64,000 bases of DNA from contig NZ_BDBZ01000037.1 in the NCBI RefSeq assembly GCF_001613245.1, positions 153,670-217,669 of the forward strand, read 5' to 3'. Positions 1 to 9,237 of the stretch are shown here, piece after piece. Position numbers and translations under genes: made by a program. Below the pieces are notes generated by a model. The model was not told the origin of the DNA and did not search any database. It worked only from the letters and a program-made list of their open reading frames with translations. The stretch's first letter is position 1, and the number at the start of each line of letters is the position of its first letter. Source of the stretch: Nocardia speluncae NBRC 108251 (lineage in GTDB: Bacteria; Actinomycetota; Actinomycetes; Mycobacteriales; Mycobacteriaceae).

Positions 1-612
1 CACGAAGACCGCCTGGACGATCACGAACTGATCGCCATGCTGCTCCTGCTGCTGATAGCCGGGCACGAGACCACCGTCAACCTCATCGGTAACTCGGTAC
101 TGGAGCTGCTCCGCGATCCGGCACTGGCCGGGCGGTTGCGCACCGATCCCGAGGCGATACCCGCCTACCTCGAGGAGATCCTGCGCTGTCACGGGTCGTT
201 GCACGTGGCGACGGCTCGCTACACCACCGCTCCGATCACATTGGGCGGTCAGGACATCGACGCGGGCGAATTCATCCTGATCTCGCTCGCCGCCGCCAAC
301 CGCGACCCGGCGCGCTTCGCCGACCCGGACCGGATCGACCTCGAAAGAACCGAGAGCCGGCATATCGCCTTCGGGCACGGCATCCATCACTGTCTCGGCG
401 CCGCCCTGGCCCGCGTGGAGGCCACCACCGCGATCTCACGACTGCTGGCCAAGTTCCCGGAGATATCGCTCGACGGGGAATTCAGTGATCTGACGTGGCG
501 AAAAAGCCTCCTGATCCATGGCTTGACCAGCCTGCCGGTTCGACTGTCCGCACCCACTGAATCCCATCCCGTGTCCATCGCTGACGCGGACCGCTTCTCT
601 TTGTCGGTCTGA
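1..612 (+). CDS. Cytochrome P450, C-terminal part
   Basis: The frame is open from the first base of the window, so the start lies upstream and only about 203 residues are seen. The I-helix motif AGHETT is followed by the K-helix EEILR and the heme-binding loop FGHGIHHCLGAALAR, which holds the axial cysteine. This is a soluble bacterial class P450 monooxygenase that would need ferredoxin and reductase partners; none is seen nearby. The substrate cannot be told. The FAD monooxygenase 345 bp downstream is on the same strand and may act in the same pathway, but the gap argues against tight coupling. Confidence 0.95.
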   Translation, partial: HEDRLDDHELIAMLLLLLIAGHETTVNLIGNSVLELLRDPALAGRLRTDPEAIPAYLEEILRCHGSLHVATARYTTAPITLGGQDIDAGEFILISLAAANRDPARFADPDRIDLERTESRHIAFGHGIHHCLGAALARVEATTAISRLLAKFPEISLDGEFSDLTWRKSLLIHGLTSLPVRLSAPTESHPVSIADADRFSLSV

Positions 613-957
613 CCCCAGCGGTGGAACAACTCCAGTGTCGCCCCGCGATCCCGTCCGCTGGCGATCAGGCGCCGTAACCCGCTTCCGGAGCACCCGGCGA
701 GAGCCACACCGCCTGCGCCGTGGTCGCCGACAACGGCTGCAAGCTTGCTTACGTAGGGGCTCGCCACTCGCGGCGACGACCGGGTATCCAACGCCCTGGA
801 TGAGCAGCAGCCACCACCGGACAGCCGAGCCATATCGCCGACCCCTGGATGGCGGTCGGACCATGATTCGGCCCGAAAAAGCCGGCCGGGGTCGTTACGT
901 GACCGAGTAGCATTTCAGGGAGACCTCCCGGCCCGCGGCGATCGAAGGAGGCGTCTC
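613..957. other. Intergenic stretch without a convincing gene
   Basis: Short open frames exist on both strands here but none has family-like sequence. A purine-rich ribosome-binding site (GAAGGAGG) sits at the right end, just before the GTG of the FAD monooxygenase. No strong stem-loop was seen. Confidence 0.5.
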
Positions 958-2226
958 GTGGAACGGACAACCTGCTTGGTGGCCGGCGGCGGGCCGGCGG
1001 GACTGATGCTGGGTCTCCTACTCGCCCGAGCCGGTGTCGAGGTCACCGTGCTGGAGAAGCACAAGGACTTCCTGCGCGATTTCCGTGGCGATACTGTGCA
1101 CCCCACCACCCTCGACCTGCTCGACGAGCTGGGCCTCGGTGCCGAGTTCGCGAAACTGGGCGCCCGCGAGTTACGGCAGATCGTGTTACCGATCGCGGGC
1201 GGTACACAGCCGCTCGCGACGTTCGAGCACCTGCCCGGCCCGCACAAGTACATCGCGATGGTGCCGCAGTGGGACCTGCTGGACCTGCTGGCCCGCACCG
1301 CCGTACCGGAACCGACCTTTCATCTACGGATGAGTACCGAAGCGACCGAACTGATCCGGGTCCAGGGCAAGGTCACCGGCTGCGCCTACCGGACGGCCGA
1401 CGGCGCGACCGGCACGATCCACGCCGACCTCACGGTGGCATGCGACGGCCGCGCCTCGGTGCTCCGGGCTTCGACCGGACTACCCGCGCGGAGCTGGCCG
1501 ACACCGATGGACGTGTGGTGGTTCCGTCTCCCGCGCACCGCTACCGACCCCGCCGGAGCGCTCCCCGTCGTCACCGCGCGCCGCGCCGCCGTCATGCTCG
1601 ACCGCGGCGGCTACTGGCAATGCGCCACACTCATCGCCAAGGGTGCCGACGCGGAAGCCCGGCGTGGCTCGGTCCAGGACATCATGCACAGCATGGCCGA
1701 TGCCGCACCCTGGCTCGCCGACCGCCGCGACGCCCTGACCGGCTGGGACGAGGTGAAGCTACTCGATGTCCGGCTGGATCGGCTGAGTACCTGGTACGTC
1801 GACGGCCTGCTCTGCCTCGGCGACGCGGCGCACGCGATGTCCCCGGTCGGAGGCGTCGGCATCAATCTCGCGATCCAGGATGCCGTCGCCGCCGCCCGGA
1901 TACTGGCCGCACCGTTGCTCGCGGGCACCACGACGACCCGCGATCTGGCCCGGGTACAGCGCCGCCGCCTGATCCCGACTGCGGCGATCCAGGCCGTACA
2001 GCGGGTGCTGCACGCCCGCCTGATCATGCCGGCTCTCACCGGCCGGGTCGAGATCGCGGGCGCCCCGAGCGCTCCCCGGAGCCTGCGATTACTGCGCCGG
2101 ACACCGGTGGTGCGCAGCATTCCTCCGTATCTACTCGGCCGCGGGGTGTTGCCCGAACACGCGCCGGATTTCGCGCGCCGTCCGCCCCCACGGACCGCCA
2201 CCGGGCCGGACGAGCCGGGTACCTGA
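958..2226 (+). CDS. FAD-dependent aromatic-hydroxylase-type monooxygenase
   Basis: A 422-aa protein of the PHBH-like flavoprotein monooxygenase family. The N-terminal Rossmann motif GGGPAGLMLG binds FAD. The conserved DG motif is seen as CDGRASVLRAS near residue 165, and the second FAD motif as CLGDAAHAMSPVGGVGINLA near residue 290. The protein is cytosolic and would use NAD(P)H and O2 to hydroxylate an unknown, probably aromatic, substrate. The GTG start is chosen because GAAGGAGG lies at the right distance upstream. Length is normal for the single-component class. Confidence 0.9.
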   Translation: MERTTCLVAGGGPAGLMLGLLLARAGVEVTVLEKHKDFLRDFRGDTVHPTTLDLLDELGLGAEFAKLGARELRQIVLPIAGGTQPLATFEHLPGPHKYIAMVPQWDLLDLLARTAVPEPTFHLRMSTEATELIRVQGKVTGCAYRTADGATGTIHADLTVACDGRASVLRASTGLPARSWPTPMDVWWFRLPRTATDPAGALPVVTARRAAVMLDRGGYWQCATLIAKGADAEARRGSVQDIMHSMADAAPWLADRRDALTGWDEVKLLDVRLDRLSTWYVDGLLCLGDAAHAMSPVGGVGINLAIQDAVAAARILAAPLLAGTTTTRDLARVQRRRLIPTAAIQAVQRVLHARLIMPALTGRVEIAGAPSAPRSLRLLRRTPVVRSIPPYLLGRGVLPEHAPDFARRPPPRTATGPDEPGT

Positions 2227-2350
2227 CATCCGAACTCAGCGTTTCCGATGCTGCGCAACGCGGCGTCGCCGGGATGGTGGCGGACGCTGAGGGTGGTACC
2301 GAATCTGTGACAACCAGCAGAAGAAGTCTCGAAGTCAGTCGAGGGAACAC

Positions 2351-3472
2351 CTAGTTCCTTTCGACACGAAGGGTGTCGCGGGCATTGAGGGGTTGCCGGA
2401 ACTCGGTGAAAAGAAGCGCTACCAGCTCGCCGCGGCTGCTGACGTCGACTTTGTCGAAGATGGCCTTCAAGTGATCACGGACCGTGTGCGGTGACAGGTG
2501 CAGCTGGGCGGCTATTTCGCGGGTCGACACACCGCGCGCGACGAGTTCGATGACGTCGAGTTCGCGGCGGGTCAATTCGAAGGCGGCCGTCACCAATGCG
2601 GCGATCTCGGAGGGTTTGGCGGGTTCGATGACCAGCGCGGTCGAACTGCCGCTGCCGTCGGCGGCGCGCAAGCACGACGCATGGCAGACCAGCCAGTGGC
2701 CGGTACTGGCGCGGATCCGGATGCGGGCGCTGCCGCCGGTGAGCCGGGCTCGACCGGCCGTACTGAGAATCCATACCGGCAGCGGGATCTCGATGCCGAG
2801 CGGTGTGGTGGTGGACGGGCCAGGCGGCATCCGGTCCATGAGTTCCCGGGCTTCGTCGTTGAGCGACACCAGATTGCCGTCGGCGTCGAAGAGCAACATG
2901 CCGGGCGCTCGGGCAGTGTCTTCCGGCGTCGCCGCGGTCGAGGGTTGGAGGTAAGAACGTAGCCGCTGTGCCAGTGGGGCGGAAAGGGATTGGATGAACG
3001 CGATATCGGTGGCGTCGAATTCGGCGCGTCCGCGCTCCCGGAACAAGCTGAGCTGACCCCAGGGTTGGCCGTCGATTCGGAAGACCGCGCGTAGTTCATC
3101 CTCGAGACCACGGGGGCACATGAAATTACGGTAGAGCGGGCTACGGGCTGGGTTGCGCCCAGTCGCAGCCTGTAAGCCCACAACCGGGACCGTTGCGTGC
3201 GCCAGGTCGCGGAAGCGATTGACGTGTTCGGCGAACAGTTCCGATTCCCAGTAGGTGCCGCAGCCGCCCTCGTGCAGGTTCTCCACCCGTACCGGGGCAG
3301 TGGTCAAGCCATTGATCGGATCGGTGGCCACCCACACCGCGGCGTCGAAGGGCACGATGCGGCGCAGGCGTGTGGAGGTGTCGGCGAACAGCGTGTGCGG
3401 GTCCGGTGCGGCCGCGATGTCGCTCAGCATTGCCACTTTCGCATGGCGGGCCGGTGTGGTCATGCCTGCCAT
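2351..3472 (-). CDS. LuxR-family transcriptional regulator
   Basis: A 373-aa protein with a C-terminal LuxR helix-turn-helix (LTRRELDVIELVARGVST, then HLSPHTVRDHLKAIFDKVDV). The N-terminal two thirds look like a GAF/PAS-type sensory region, with LLFDADGNLVSLNDEARELM resembling a PAS start. It is a DNA-binding regulator whose signal is unknown. It is convergent with the FAD monooxygenase and divergent from the FAD/NAD(P) oxidoreductase at 3625, which it could control. Confidence 0.88.
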   Translation of the reverse strand: MAGMTTPARHAKVAMLSDIAAAPDPHTLFADTSTRLRRIVPFDAAVWVATDPINGLTTAPVRVENLHEGGCGTYWESELFAEHVNRFRDLAHATVPVVGLQAATGRNPARSPLYRNFMCPRGLEDELRAVFRIDGQPWGQLSLFRERGRAEFDATDIAFIQSLSAPLAQRLRSYLQPSTAATPEDTARAPGMLLFDADGNLVSLNDEARELMDRMPPGPSTTTPLGIEIPLPVWILSTAGRARLTGGSARIRIRASTGHWLVCHASCLRAADGSGSSTALVIEPAKPSEIAALVTAAFELTRRELDVIELVARGVSTREIAAQLHLSPHTVRDHLKAIFDKVDVSSRGELVALLFTEFRQPLNARDTLRVERN

Positions 3473-3624
3473 CCTGCTGGGTTCACCGCTTGTCCGCCCT
3501 CCCTCATATGAGGGGGAACCGGCATTTCGTCCCGCGCATTCCCCTCATTCGGGGGATGGGATCGGAAGCCGGCAGCACGGACGCTGGTCGAGGCATCGGA
3601 CGGTGCCGGACAAGGAGTTGTGCC

Positions 3625-5088
3625 ATGCGTATCGGATTGGTTGGGGCCGGAGCTGCCGGAGTCGGGCTGCTCGACGCACTCGCAGCGACGGAAGGAAGGC
3701 CGGACAGCATCATGGTATTCGATGGCTCACCGGCGGTGTGGCGAGGACGCCCATATCAGCCGGATGTCGAGGCGGTGCGGGTGAACGCGCCACCCGTGAT
3801 CATGTCGATTCGGGCCGCAGACCCGACGCACTACCAGCGGTGGCTGGAGTCACATACCGACGCGGCGGGCTACCGCGACGAAGCGCTGGGGCAGATTCTG
3901 GTGCCGCGCGCACGCTACGGCGAATACCTCGAGGACACGGCCCGAGCGGCGATCGACGCACTACGCAGCGCTGACTGGCAGGTGAGTGTCGTCAACTCCC
4001 GCGTCACCGGATTCACGCGGCGCGCCGAGGATGGTGGCGCGCTGTTGCACACCGAGGGCGGCGCCCGGGTGCCTGTCGACCGCGCGGTGCTGGCGGTCGG
4101 AAACGGCCGCCCCCACGACCACTACGGCCTGACCGGCGCACCCGGGTATGTGAACGAGCCCTACCCCATGGCCCGCACGCTCGCCGATATCGAGCCCGGA
4201 GCGCATGTGGCGGTGATCGGCAGCGGGTTGACTGCCGTCGACAGCGCAGCCACCTTGGCGGCGAAGGGGCACACCGGCCCGATCAGTTTCGTATCCCGCA
4301 GCGGGACACTGCCGTCCGTGCAGAAGCGCCCGGCCCGACTGGAGTTGCGGCATCTCACCCCCGCTGCGGTCCTTGCCGCAGCCACCAGCGGAGCTCTCAC
4401 CTTCGACCATCTCGCCGGCCTCATGCGCGCCGAACTTGCCGGCCTGGGCCAGGATTTCGACACCTTCGCCGCCGAGATCCTGGCCACCGAATCCGAACCG
4501 CCCGTCGACCGGCTGCGCCGGCAATTGGCGGAGGTCGAGTCCCCGCACCATGGGTCGCGACTACTCACGATGGCCATTCGCGTGGCCGGACCACTGGCCT
4601 GGCAACTGCTGCCGGAGTCCGATCGAAGCATGTTGCGAGATCGGCATTTCCGCACCATCAACGGCCTGAGTTCACCGATGGTGCCGCACAACGCGAAGAT
4701 CATCCTGCGCCTCCTGGATTCGGGACAGCTACGCCTGCGGCCCGGGGTGACCGAGATCGAGGCGCGGCCGAGCGGCGGCTTCACGATCGTCGACGGACGC
4801 CGGTGGACCGCCGATGTGGTCGTCAATGCCGTCAACCCGACCGCGTATACAACACCTGCCGACACCGAACCGCTGATCAACGCGCTACTCGCGGCCGGTG
4901 CCGCCGAACTCCATCCGACGGGTGGACTGACCGTCGACCGAGATACCCGCGCCACATCGATACACGGCCACCCGGACCCGACCTGGCACGTACTCGGCAA
5001 CCTGGCCGCCGACTCCATGTTCATCGCCACCAACCCACCCGGCCTGGCTGCCGAGGCAAACCGGCTGGCCCGCATACTGGCGGCGTAG
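3625..5088 (+). CDS. FAD/NAD(P)-binding oxidoreductase (NAD_binding_9 type)
   Basis: A 487-aa flavoprotein. The ATG at 3625 is preferred because AAGGAG lies just upstream and the protein then opens with the dinucleotide-binding fingerprint RIGLVGAGAAGVGLLDAL. The same frame is open further upstream, but that part lacks conservation. A second nucleotide-binding motif, VAVIGSGLTAVDSAATLA, is near residue 195, as in two-dinucleotide-binding-domain flavoproteins of the FAD-NAD(P)-binding type (PF13454). The reaction is not known. It is divergent from the LuxR gene. Confidence 0.85.
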   Translation: MRIGLVGAGAAGVGLLDALAATEGRPDSIMVFDGSPAVWRGRPYQPDVEAVRVNAPPVIMSIRAADPTHYQRWLESHTDAAGYRDEALGQILVPRARYGEYLEDTARAAIDALRSADWQVSVVNSRVTGFTRRAEDGGALLHTEGGARVPVDRAVLAVGNGRPHDHYGLTGAPGYVNEPYPMARTLADIEPGAHVAVIGSGLTAVDSAATLAAKGHTGPISFVSRSGTLPSVQKRPARLELRHLTPAAVLAAATSGALTFDHLAGLMRAELAGLGQDFDTFAAEILATESEPPVDRLRRQLAEVESPHHGSRLLTMAIRVAGPLAWQLLPESDRSMLRDRHFRTINGLSSPMVPHNAKIILRLLDSGQLRLRPGVTEIEARPSGGFTIVDGRRWTADVVVNAVNPTAYTTPADTEPLINALLAAGAAELHPTGGLTVDRDTRATSIHGHPDPTWHVLGNLAADSMFIATNPPGLAAEANRLARILAA

Positions 5089-5392
5089 CCGATCGCCCTG
5101 CCCGGCAGCCGCGCCCCCGCAGCAGGCCGATGTCGGCGGCACCGGCTCAGGCCGGGTCCAGTGGGTGGATCGAGGCGAGTTCGGCCGGCCAGGGGGGTCA
5201 TCCAGCCCGCCGGGTTGTCGATGGGCGCCCGCCCGCCGATGCCGGCCGGCTTTCACACCGGCAGGTAGCAGTGGTTTCGGGATCGCCCACTGGGCATCGG
5301 TCAGATTCGCACGGCAAAAGGTTGCGCTTTCGCGTGGTGAGTATGCCGGTCCGCCGACCGCAGGCAGTGGAGGGAGACCGGGCGTGATGCCG
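5089..5392. other. Intergenic, nothing recognised
   Basis: The stretch lies between two convergent genes. No family-like frame, RNA gene or strong terminator stem was recognised. Confidence 0.5.
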
Positions 5393-6280
5393 TTACGAAG
5401 ATCGTTTCCGCCGAGCGCGCAGTCGACCGAGAAGGGACCAGGTGATCATCTTGGTGGTGGCGACCACGCCATAGGAGACACCGTCCGAGTAGGGTTCGTC
5501 GCTGCGGAGGGTGGCGTCCGCTCCGCCGTCGATGAAAATGATCTGGCCCGCCATGAAGGAGTTTTCCGCACTGACTGCCCAAGCGATCGCATCGGCTATG
5601 GGTTGGACAGGGCCGGGAAAACCGAGTGGTTGAGGAAGTGCCTCGGCGAGTACTTTGACTCGAGCGGAATCGGTCAGCATGGTTCGACGAGCGGTGTCGG
5701 TATCGACGATTCCCGGAGCGATTACGTTGACCGGTATACCGCTACCTGCCCAATCTTCGCCTGCGGCATGCCGCCTCACCCAACGATTGAGCGCGATCTT
5801 GGTAGACCGGTAGATCACCGCGCCCCGCTTGCGTGCTACGGCCCGCTGGGCCGCTGCAACCGCGGCAGCCTCGTCGCCACCGAGTGCCGCTGCCACCAGA
5901 TCCGAGTCTCCCGATGACAGCGAAGAGGCCGACGAGACCAGCACGACCCGGGGCGCGGCGGATTCGAGCAGCGATGGCCGAAGGCCCTGCAGTACCGCGA
6001 GGGTTCCGAAGTAGTTGACGCTGACCGTCGCCGGTGTCGGGGCGGCAATGCCGGCGACCAGTGCCAGCCCGTCGATGCCGGTGGAGGCGAGCCGGGTCAC
6101 GCTCTCGACGAGGGCTTGCCGGCCGTTCGCTGTGCCGATGTCGGCCCGGACGTCCATATCCTCGCCGACACCGCAACGGATCACCAGCCCTCCCGCTTCC
6201 TCCAGGGTTCGCGCGGCTTCGGCGCCGATACCGCTATCGGCGCCGGTAACTACGTAGGTGCGTTTCCTGTGGTCGCTCAT
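5393..6280 (-). CDS. SDR-family oxidoreductase
   Basis: A 295-aa short-chain dehydrogenase. The cofactor motif TGADSGIGAEA lies at residues 13-23. The catalytic Ser falls in the VSSASS region and the Tyr/Lys pair in YRSTK. The tail beyond FIDGGAD is longer than usual and basic (RLRARRKRSS). It would reduce or oxidise an unknown alcohol or ketone. The large palindrome 14 bp upstream of the ATG suggests tight repression. Confidence 0.9.
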   Translation of the reverse strand: MSDHRKRTYVVTGADSGIGAEAARTLEEAGGLVIRCGVGEDMDVRADIGTANGRQALVESVTRLASTGIDGLALVAGIAAPTPATVSVNYFGTLAVLQGLRPSLLESAAPRVVLVSSASSLSSGDSDLVAAALGGDEAAAVAAAQRAVARKRGAVIYRSTKIALNRWVRRHAAGEDWAGSGIPVNVIAPGIVDTDTARRTMLTDSARVKVLAEALPQPLGFPGPVQPIADAIAWAVSAENSFMAGQIIFIDGGADATLRSDEPYSDGVSYGVVATTKMITWSLLGRLRARRKRSS

Positions 6281-6294
6281 GACACCCTTACATC

Positions 6295-6334
6295 ATTGAT
6301 TGCACTAGTGTATTTATACACTAGTGCAATCAAT
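6295..6334. promoter_or_regulatory. 40-bp palindromic operator upstream of the SDR gene
   Basis: Two perfect 19-bp inverted arms (6295-6313 and 6316-6334) are separated by TT. Each arm itself contains the palindrome CACTAGTG (6303-6310 and 6319-6326), so the site looks like two abutting dimer sites 16 bp apart. It lies 14 bp before the SDR start codon, where a repressor would block the promoter. The AT-rich core (TGTATTTATACA) is unlike the surrounding GC-rich DNA. The cognate regulator is not known. Confidence 0.8.
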
Positions 6335-6336
6335 TG

Positions 6337-6705
6337 CTGGGCTGCCGTAGGCGATGCCGGGAGGTTTCCAGCCCGCGCGAACGGTCGATGTGGACGCGCG
6401 CCCTGGAGGCCGAACCAGTCCCGGCCTACCGCGAGTCGGGAGTCACGCCGACGGGGCTGGTACGACCCCGCCGGGATACCGGTCTACGACCTGAACTGTG
6501 GCCACGCCAGACACGAGACGAGAGCTCGCGATGACCGGCCGGGCAGAGTCCTCGCCTGTGCGGGCAACACCGCCTCCAAACGCAACCGGTGTTCGTCGTC
6601 AGATCTCCACAAGCCATCCCGTGATCGGTTTCACGCGTCTGATCAACGCCCCATGCTCAGGGGGCTTTCAGGTGTTGGCTCCGGTCGCATCCGGAAGATC
6701 CCCCT
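6337..6705. other. Intergenic, nothing recognised
   Basis: About 370 bp between the SDR operator and the MarR-like promoter. No conserved protein-like frame was recognised. Confidence 0.45.
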
Positions 6706-6763
6706 TTGACCTCAACCACACTCGAGGTCATACGGTCTCTTCACGACCTGCACGACGTGCAGG
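6706..6763 (+). promoter_or_regulatory. Promoter and operators of the MarR-like gene
   Basis: A TTGACC -35-like box lies at 6706-6711. It is overlapped by the inverted repeat TGACCTC (6707-6713) / GAGGTCA (6724-6730) with a 10-bp spacer. A second dyad, CCTGCACG-A-CGTGCAGG, is at 6747-6763. Both lie just upstream of the regulator start at 6796, as expected for autoregulation. This is inferred from position only. Confidence 0.5.
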
Positions 6764-6795
6764 CTCCGCACCGAAGTACCAGAAGGGGACACCAC

Positions 6796-7263
6796 ATGAC
6801 GACCCAGCAGATCTCCGACGCCGAACTCGCCGGACAGCCCGCTGCATATTGGACCGGTGTCGCCTACGAAGCGCTCATTGCGTACACCCGGACCCAGCAA
6901 GCCGAAAAGGGCTACACCCAGCCCCAGTTCTGGCTGCTGCGCAATCTCTCGGAGAACGACATCTCACCAGACGGCGAGGGAATGACCCTTCCCGAGCTGC
7001 AGGTGGCCATGACCTCCTACATACGGCCCGAGGATGACCTCGCGGCGGAGGCCGAGGTGCTCGTGGAGCGCGGCTGGCTGACCCGGGATGCCGAGGACCG
7101 GCTGTGGCTGACCAAGGAGGGGGAACAGGCCCGCGTCGACCTCGCGCGCAACGCCCCCGCGATCCGCGCCGCCCTCCACGAGGGCATCGACGACGCCGAC
7201 TACGTCACCACTCTGAAGGTGCTCCAGCAGCTGATCCGCAACTCCGGCGGGACGGCCGCCTAA
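6796..7263 (+). CDS. MarR-like winged-helix regulator
   Basis: A 155-aa protein. The ATG at 6796 follows AGAAGGGGAC. A helical first part (YEALIAYTRTQQAEKGYTQP) is followed by a winged-helix core ending in LVERGWLTRDAEDRLWLTKE, typical of MarR-like wings. It probably binds DNA as a dimer. A strong terminator follows the gene at 7271-7297, so it is monocistronic. The dyads upstream suggest autoregulation. The ligand is unknown. Confidence 0.75.
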   Translation: MTTQQISDAELAGQPAAYWTGVAYEALIAYTRTQQAEKGYTQPQFWLLRNLSENDISPDGEGMTLPELQVAMTSYIRPEDDLAAEAEVLVERGWLTRDAEDRLWLTKEGEQARVDLARNAPAIRAALHEGIDDADYVTTLKVLQQLIRNSGGTAA

Positions 7264-7270
7264 CAGACGG

Positions 7271-7297
7271 CGGGGCCGGGCACAGCACCCGGCCCCG
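7271..7297 (+). terminator. Stem-loop terminator after the MarR-like gene
   Basis: Ten-base perfect arms, CGGGGCCGGG (7271-7280) and CCCGGCCCCG (7288-7297), with a 7-nt loop, start 7 bp after the stop codon. No U-run follows, as is common in high-GC actinobacteria. Confidence 0.75.
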
Positions 7298-7415
7298 GGG
7301 TCGTGGCAGGTCAAATGACACCGCTGCCCATCGAGGTCACCGCCGCATGCGCACCCCGCCCGGTCTCCCGCGCGAGGAGCACCGGGGGTAACGCCGGTAG
7401 CGAAGATCACCCGTC

Positions 7416-8450
7416 CTACGCTCGGTCGCCGATCGACCTGTCGCAGACGAGTCCGTTTCCGGTCGCTCGTGTGGCGGCGAGGAGCCCGGATCCCCAGTCC
7501 TTCATGAGGTCGATGGCTTCGGGTGGTCCGTGCACGATGAACGGTGCACCGATCGAGACGAGGCAGAAGGCCGCCCAGTCCAGGGATTCGGCGGCGATAT
7601 GGACCTCGCACGAGCCGGAGTCGATGGCGGTGACGGTGCCGTAGTGGACGATTTCGGCTCTGACGCGTTCGGCGCGAGCCTGGATGGTGGCGTGCACCCG
7701 GTACTGCGATGGCATCGACCCGATCCGGTCGCGGACATATTCCACCGGATCGCCGCCGGGCAGGCGGCGCGGTGCGAATCGTGCGCCGGTGCGGCGTGGT
7801 TGCGCGATCCGGTCGATCCGGAAGGTGCGCCAGTCGGTGCGATCGACATCCCAGGCCACCAGGTAGAGGCGGCTTTCGACATTGACGATCTGATGCGGTT
7901 GGACGGTGCGCTGCGAAGTGGCCGCGTCGCTGCCGCGGTAGGAGAACGAGACGGTATCGGCGTCCCGGCAGGCAAGCGCGAGGGTGGTCAACGCGGTGAC
8001 ATCGTCGATCCCGGCCCGATGGTATCCATCACCGGTGGGTGTCGCGACGGCCCGCAGACTGTCGATCCGGCGACGGATACGAGCGGGAAGGACCTGGACG
8101 ATCTTGGCCATGGCACTCATAGCGGCTTCCGCGGAGGCGGGATGGACGCCGGTGGCGATCTCCTTCAGCCCCAGCACCGTCGCGGCGGCCTCCTCCTCCC
8201 CCAGGACCAGTGGCGGCAGGCAGGCACCCGCACTGAGCTGATAGCCGCCGCCGGTCCCGCGCGTCGTGACGATCGGATAACCGATCTCCTGGAGACCGAG
8301 CACGTCACGCCGGACGGTCCGCTCACTGACATCGAGCCGGCGCGCGAGGTCGGCACCGGACCAGTGGCGACGGCTTTGCAGGAGACCGAGAAGCTCGAGA
8401 GTGCGAGTGCTGGTGGACACACCCCCGAGGCTAGGCGCCCTTGTGGCCAT
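7416..8450 (-). CDS. WYL-domain transcriptional regulator (YafY/DeoR-like)
   Basis: A protein of up to 344 aa. An N-terminal HTH (RRHWSGADLARRLDVSERTV) is followed by the linker RRDVLGLQEIGYPIVTTRG typical of YafY-like proteins. A WYL ligand-sensing region follows, with the core VSFSYRG and RLYLVAWDVDRTDWRTFRID. A GTG at 8420 would give a 334-aa protein beginning STSTRTLELL and is an equally good start. It is divergent from the VOC gene at 8504 with about 50 bp between, so it probably controls that gene. Confidence 0.9.
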   Translation of the reverse strand: MATRAPSLGGVSTSTRTLELLGLLQSRRHWSGADLARRLDVSERTVRRDVLGLQEIGYPIVTTRGTGGGYQLSAGACLPPLVLGEEEAAATVLGLKEIATGVHPASAEAAMSAMAKIVQVLPARIRRRIDSLRAVATPTGDGYHRAGIDDVTALTTLALACRDADTVSFSYRGSDAATSQRTVQPHQIVNVESRLYLVAWDVDRTDWRTFRIDRIAQPRRTGARFAPRRLPGGDPVEYVRDRIGSMPSQYRVHATIQARAERVRAEIVHYGTVTAIDSGSCEVHIAAESLDWAAFCLVSIGAPFIVHGPPEAIDLMKDWGSGLLAATRATGNGLVCDRSIGDRA

Positions 8451-8503
8451 ATCCTGTCCGCAACTGCGGCGAATCTGGGGGGCACCAACCGAAAGGAGAC
8501 AGT

Positions 8504-9088
8504 ATGTCCACCACTCCCGCCGTCCCCCCGGCGCCCGCCGGATCCGCGACGGTCGACCCCTTCATCTGGACCGACGACGCGGCAGGTCTGCTCGACTTCC
8601 TGGTCGATGTGTTCGGGGCGATCGAGGTCCCCGAAGCGCGGACCGCCGATACCGACGGCCTGATTCTGCATTCCGAACTGCGGATAGGCGATTCGACGCT
8701 GACGATCGCCGACCGCAAACCGGACTGGCCGTATATGCCGTCCTTCGTCCGTGTATACGTCGACGATCCGGCCGCCACGCTGAAAAGAGCCGCCGCGCGT
8801 GGTGCGCGGATCGTCACCGAGCCGACAGATTTCTGGGGCGACGTACTGTCGCGCTTCGCCGATCCGTTCGGCCACCTGTGGTGGGTGTACAAGCACAATC
8901 CGGATAACGCATCCTGGGAGGAAGGATCGGCGGACGGAACCGGCGGAGGCGACTGGGGGCAGGCCGATTCCGCCGAGGCCGGTGCGGGCGAGCAGTCCTG
9001 GGAGTCGTTCGCGACACCGGAGTTGACCGCCGTTCATTCCTCGCTCATGGAAGCGATGGCGTCACTGCGGGATCCGCGCACCCGCTGA
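8504..9088 (+). CDS. VOC-superfamily (glyoxalase/bleomycin-resistance fold) protein
   Basis: A 194-aa protein beginning at an ATG preceded by GAAAGGAGAC. The first ~130 residues fit a PhnB/VOC fold (FIWTDDAAGLLDFLVDVFGA, then VRVYVDDPAATLKRAAARGA and FADPFGHLWWVYKH). The C-terminal ~65 residues are acidic and Gly-rich and are not part of the fold. It may be a metal-dependent enzyme or a sequestering protein. It is divergently paired with the WYL regulator and followed by a 12-bp stem terminator. Confidence 0.85.
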   Translation: MSTTPAVPPAPAGSATVDPFIWTDDAAGLLDFLVDVFGAIEVPEARTADTDGLILHSELRIGDSTLTIADRKPDWPYMPSFVRVYVDDPAATLKRAAARGARIVTEPTDFWGDVLSRFADPFGHLWWVYKHNPDNASWEEGSADGTGGGDWGQADSAEAGAGEQSWESFATPELTAVHSSLMEAMASLRDPRTR

Positions 9089-9098
9089 CCTATCGGCT

Positions 9099-9131
9099 AT
9101 GCCCTGCGGCCTCGTATGTGCCGCAGGGCAT
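9099..9131 (+). terminator. Stem-loop terminator after the VOC gene
   Basis: Perfect 12-bp arms, ATGCCCTGCGGC (9099-9110) and GCCGCAGGGCAT (9120-9131), with a 9-nt loop, lie 10 bp after the VOC stop codon and before the ABC operon. Confidence 0.8.
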
Positions 9132-9237
9132 TCGGCATTTCCGGGGCAAGGACTTCCGGGCCACCCTTTCGGCTTGTGGCCGTATACCGTCCGTAACGGA
9201 GGTTTTGATCGTCCTGTTCCCCATCGAGAGGCAGGAC

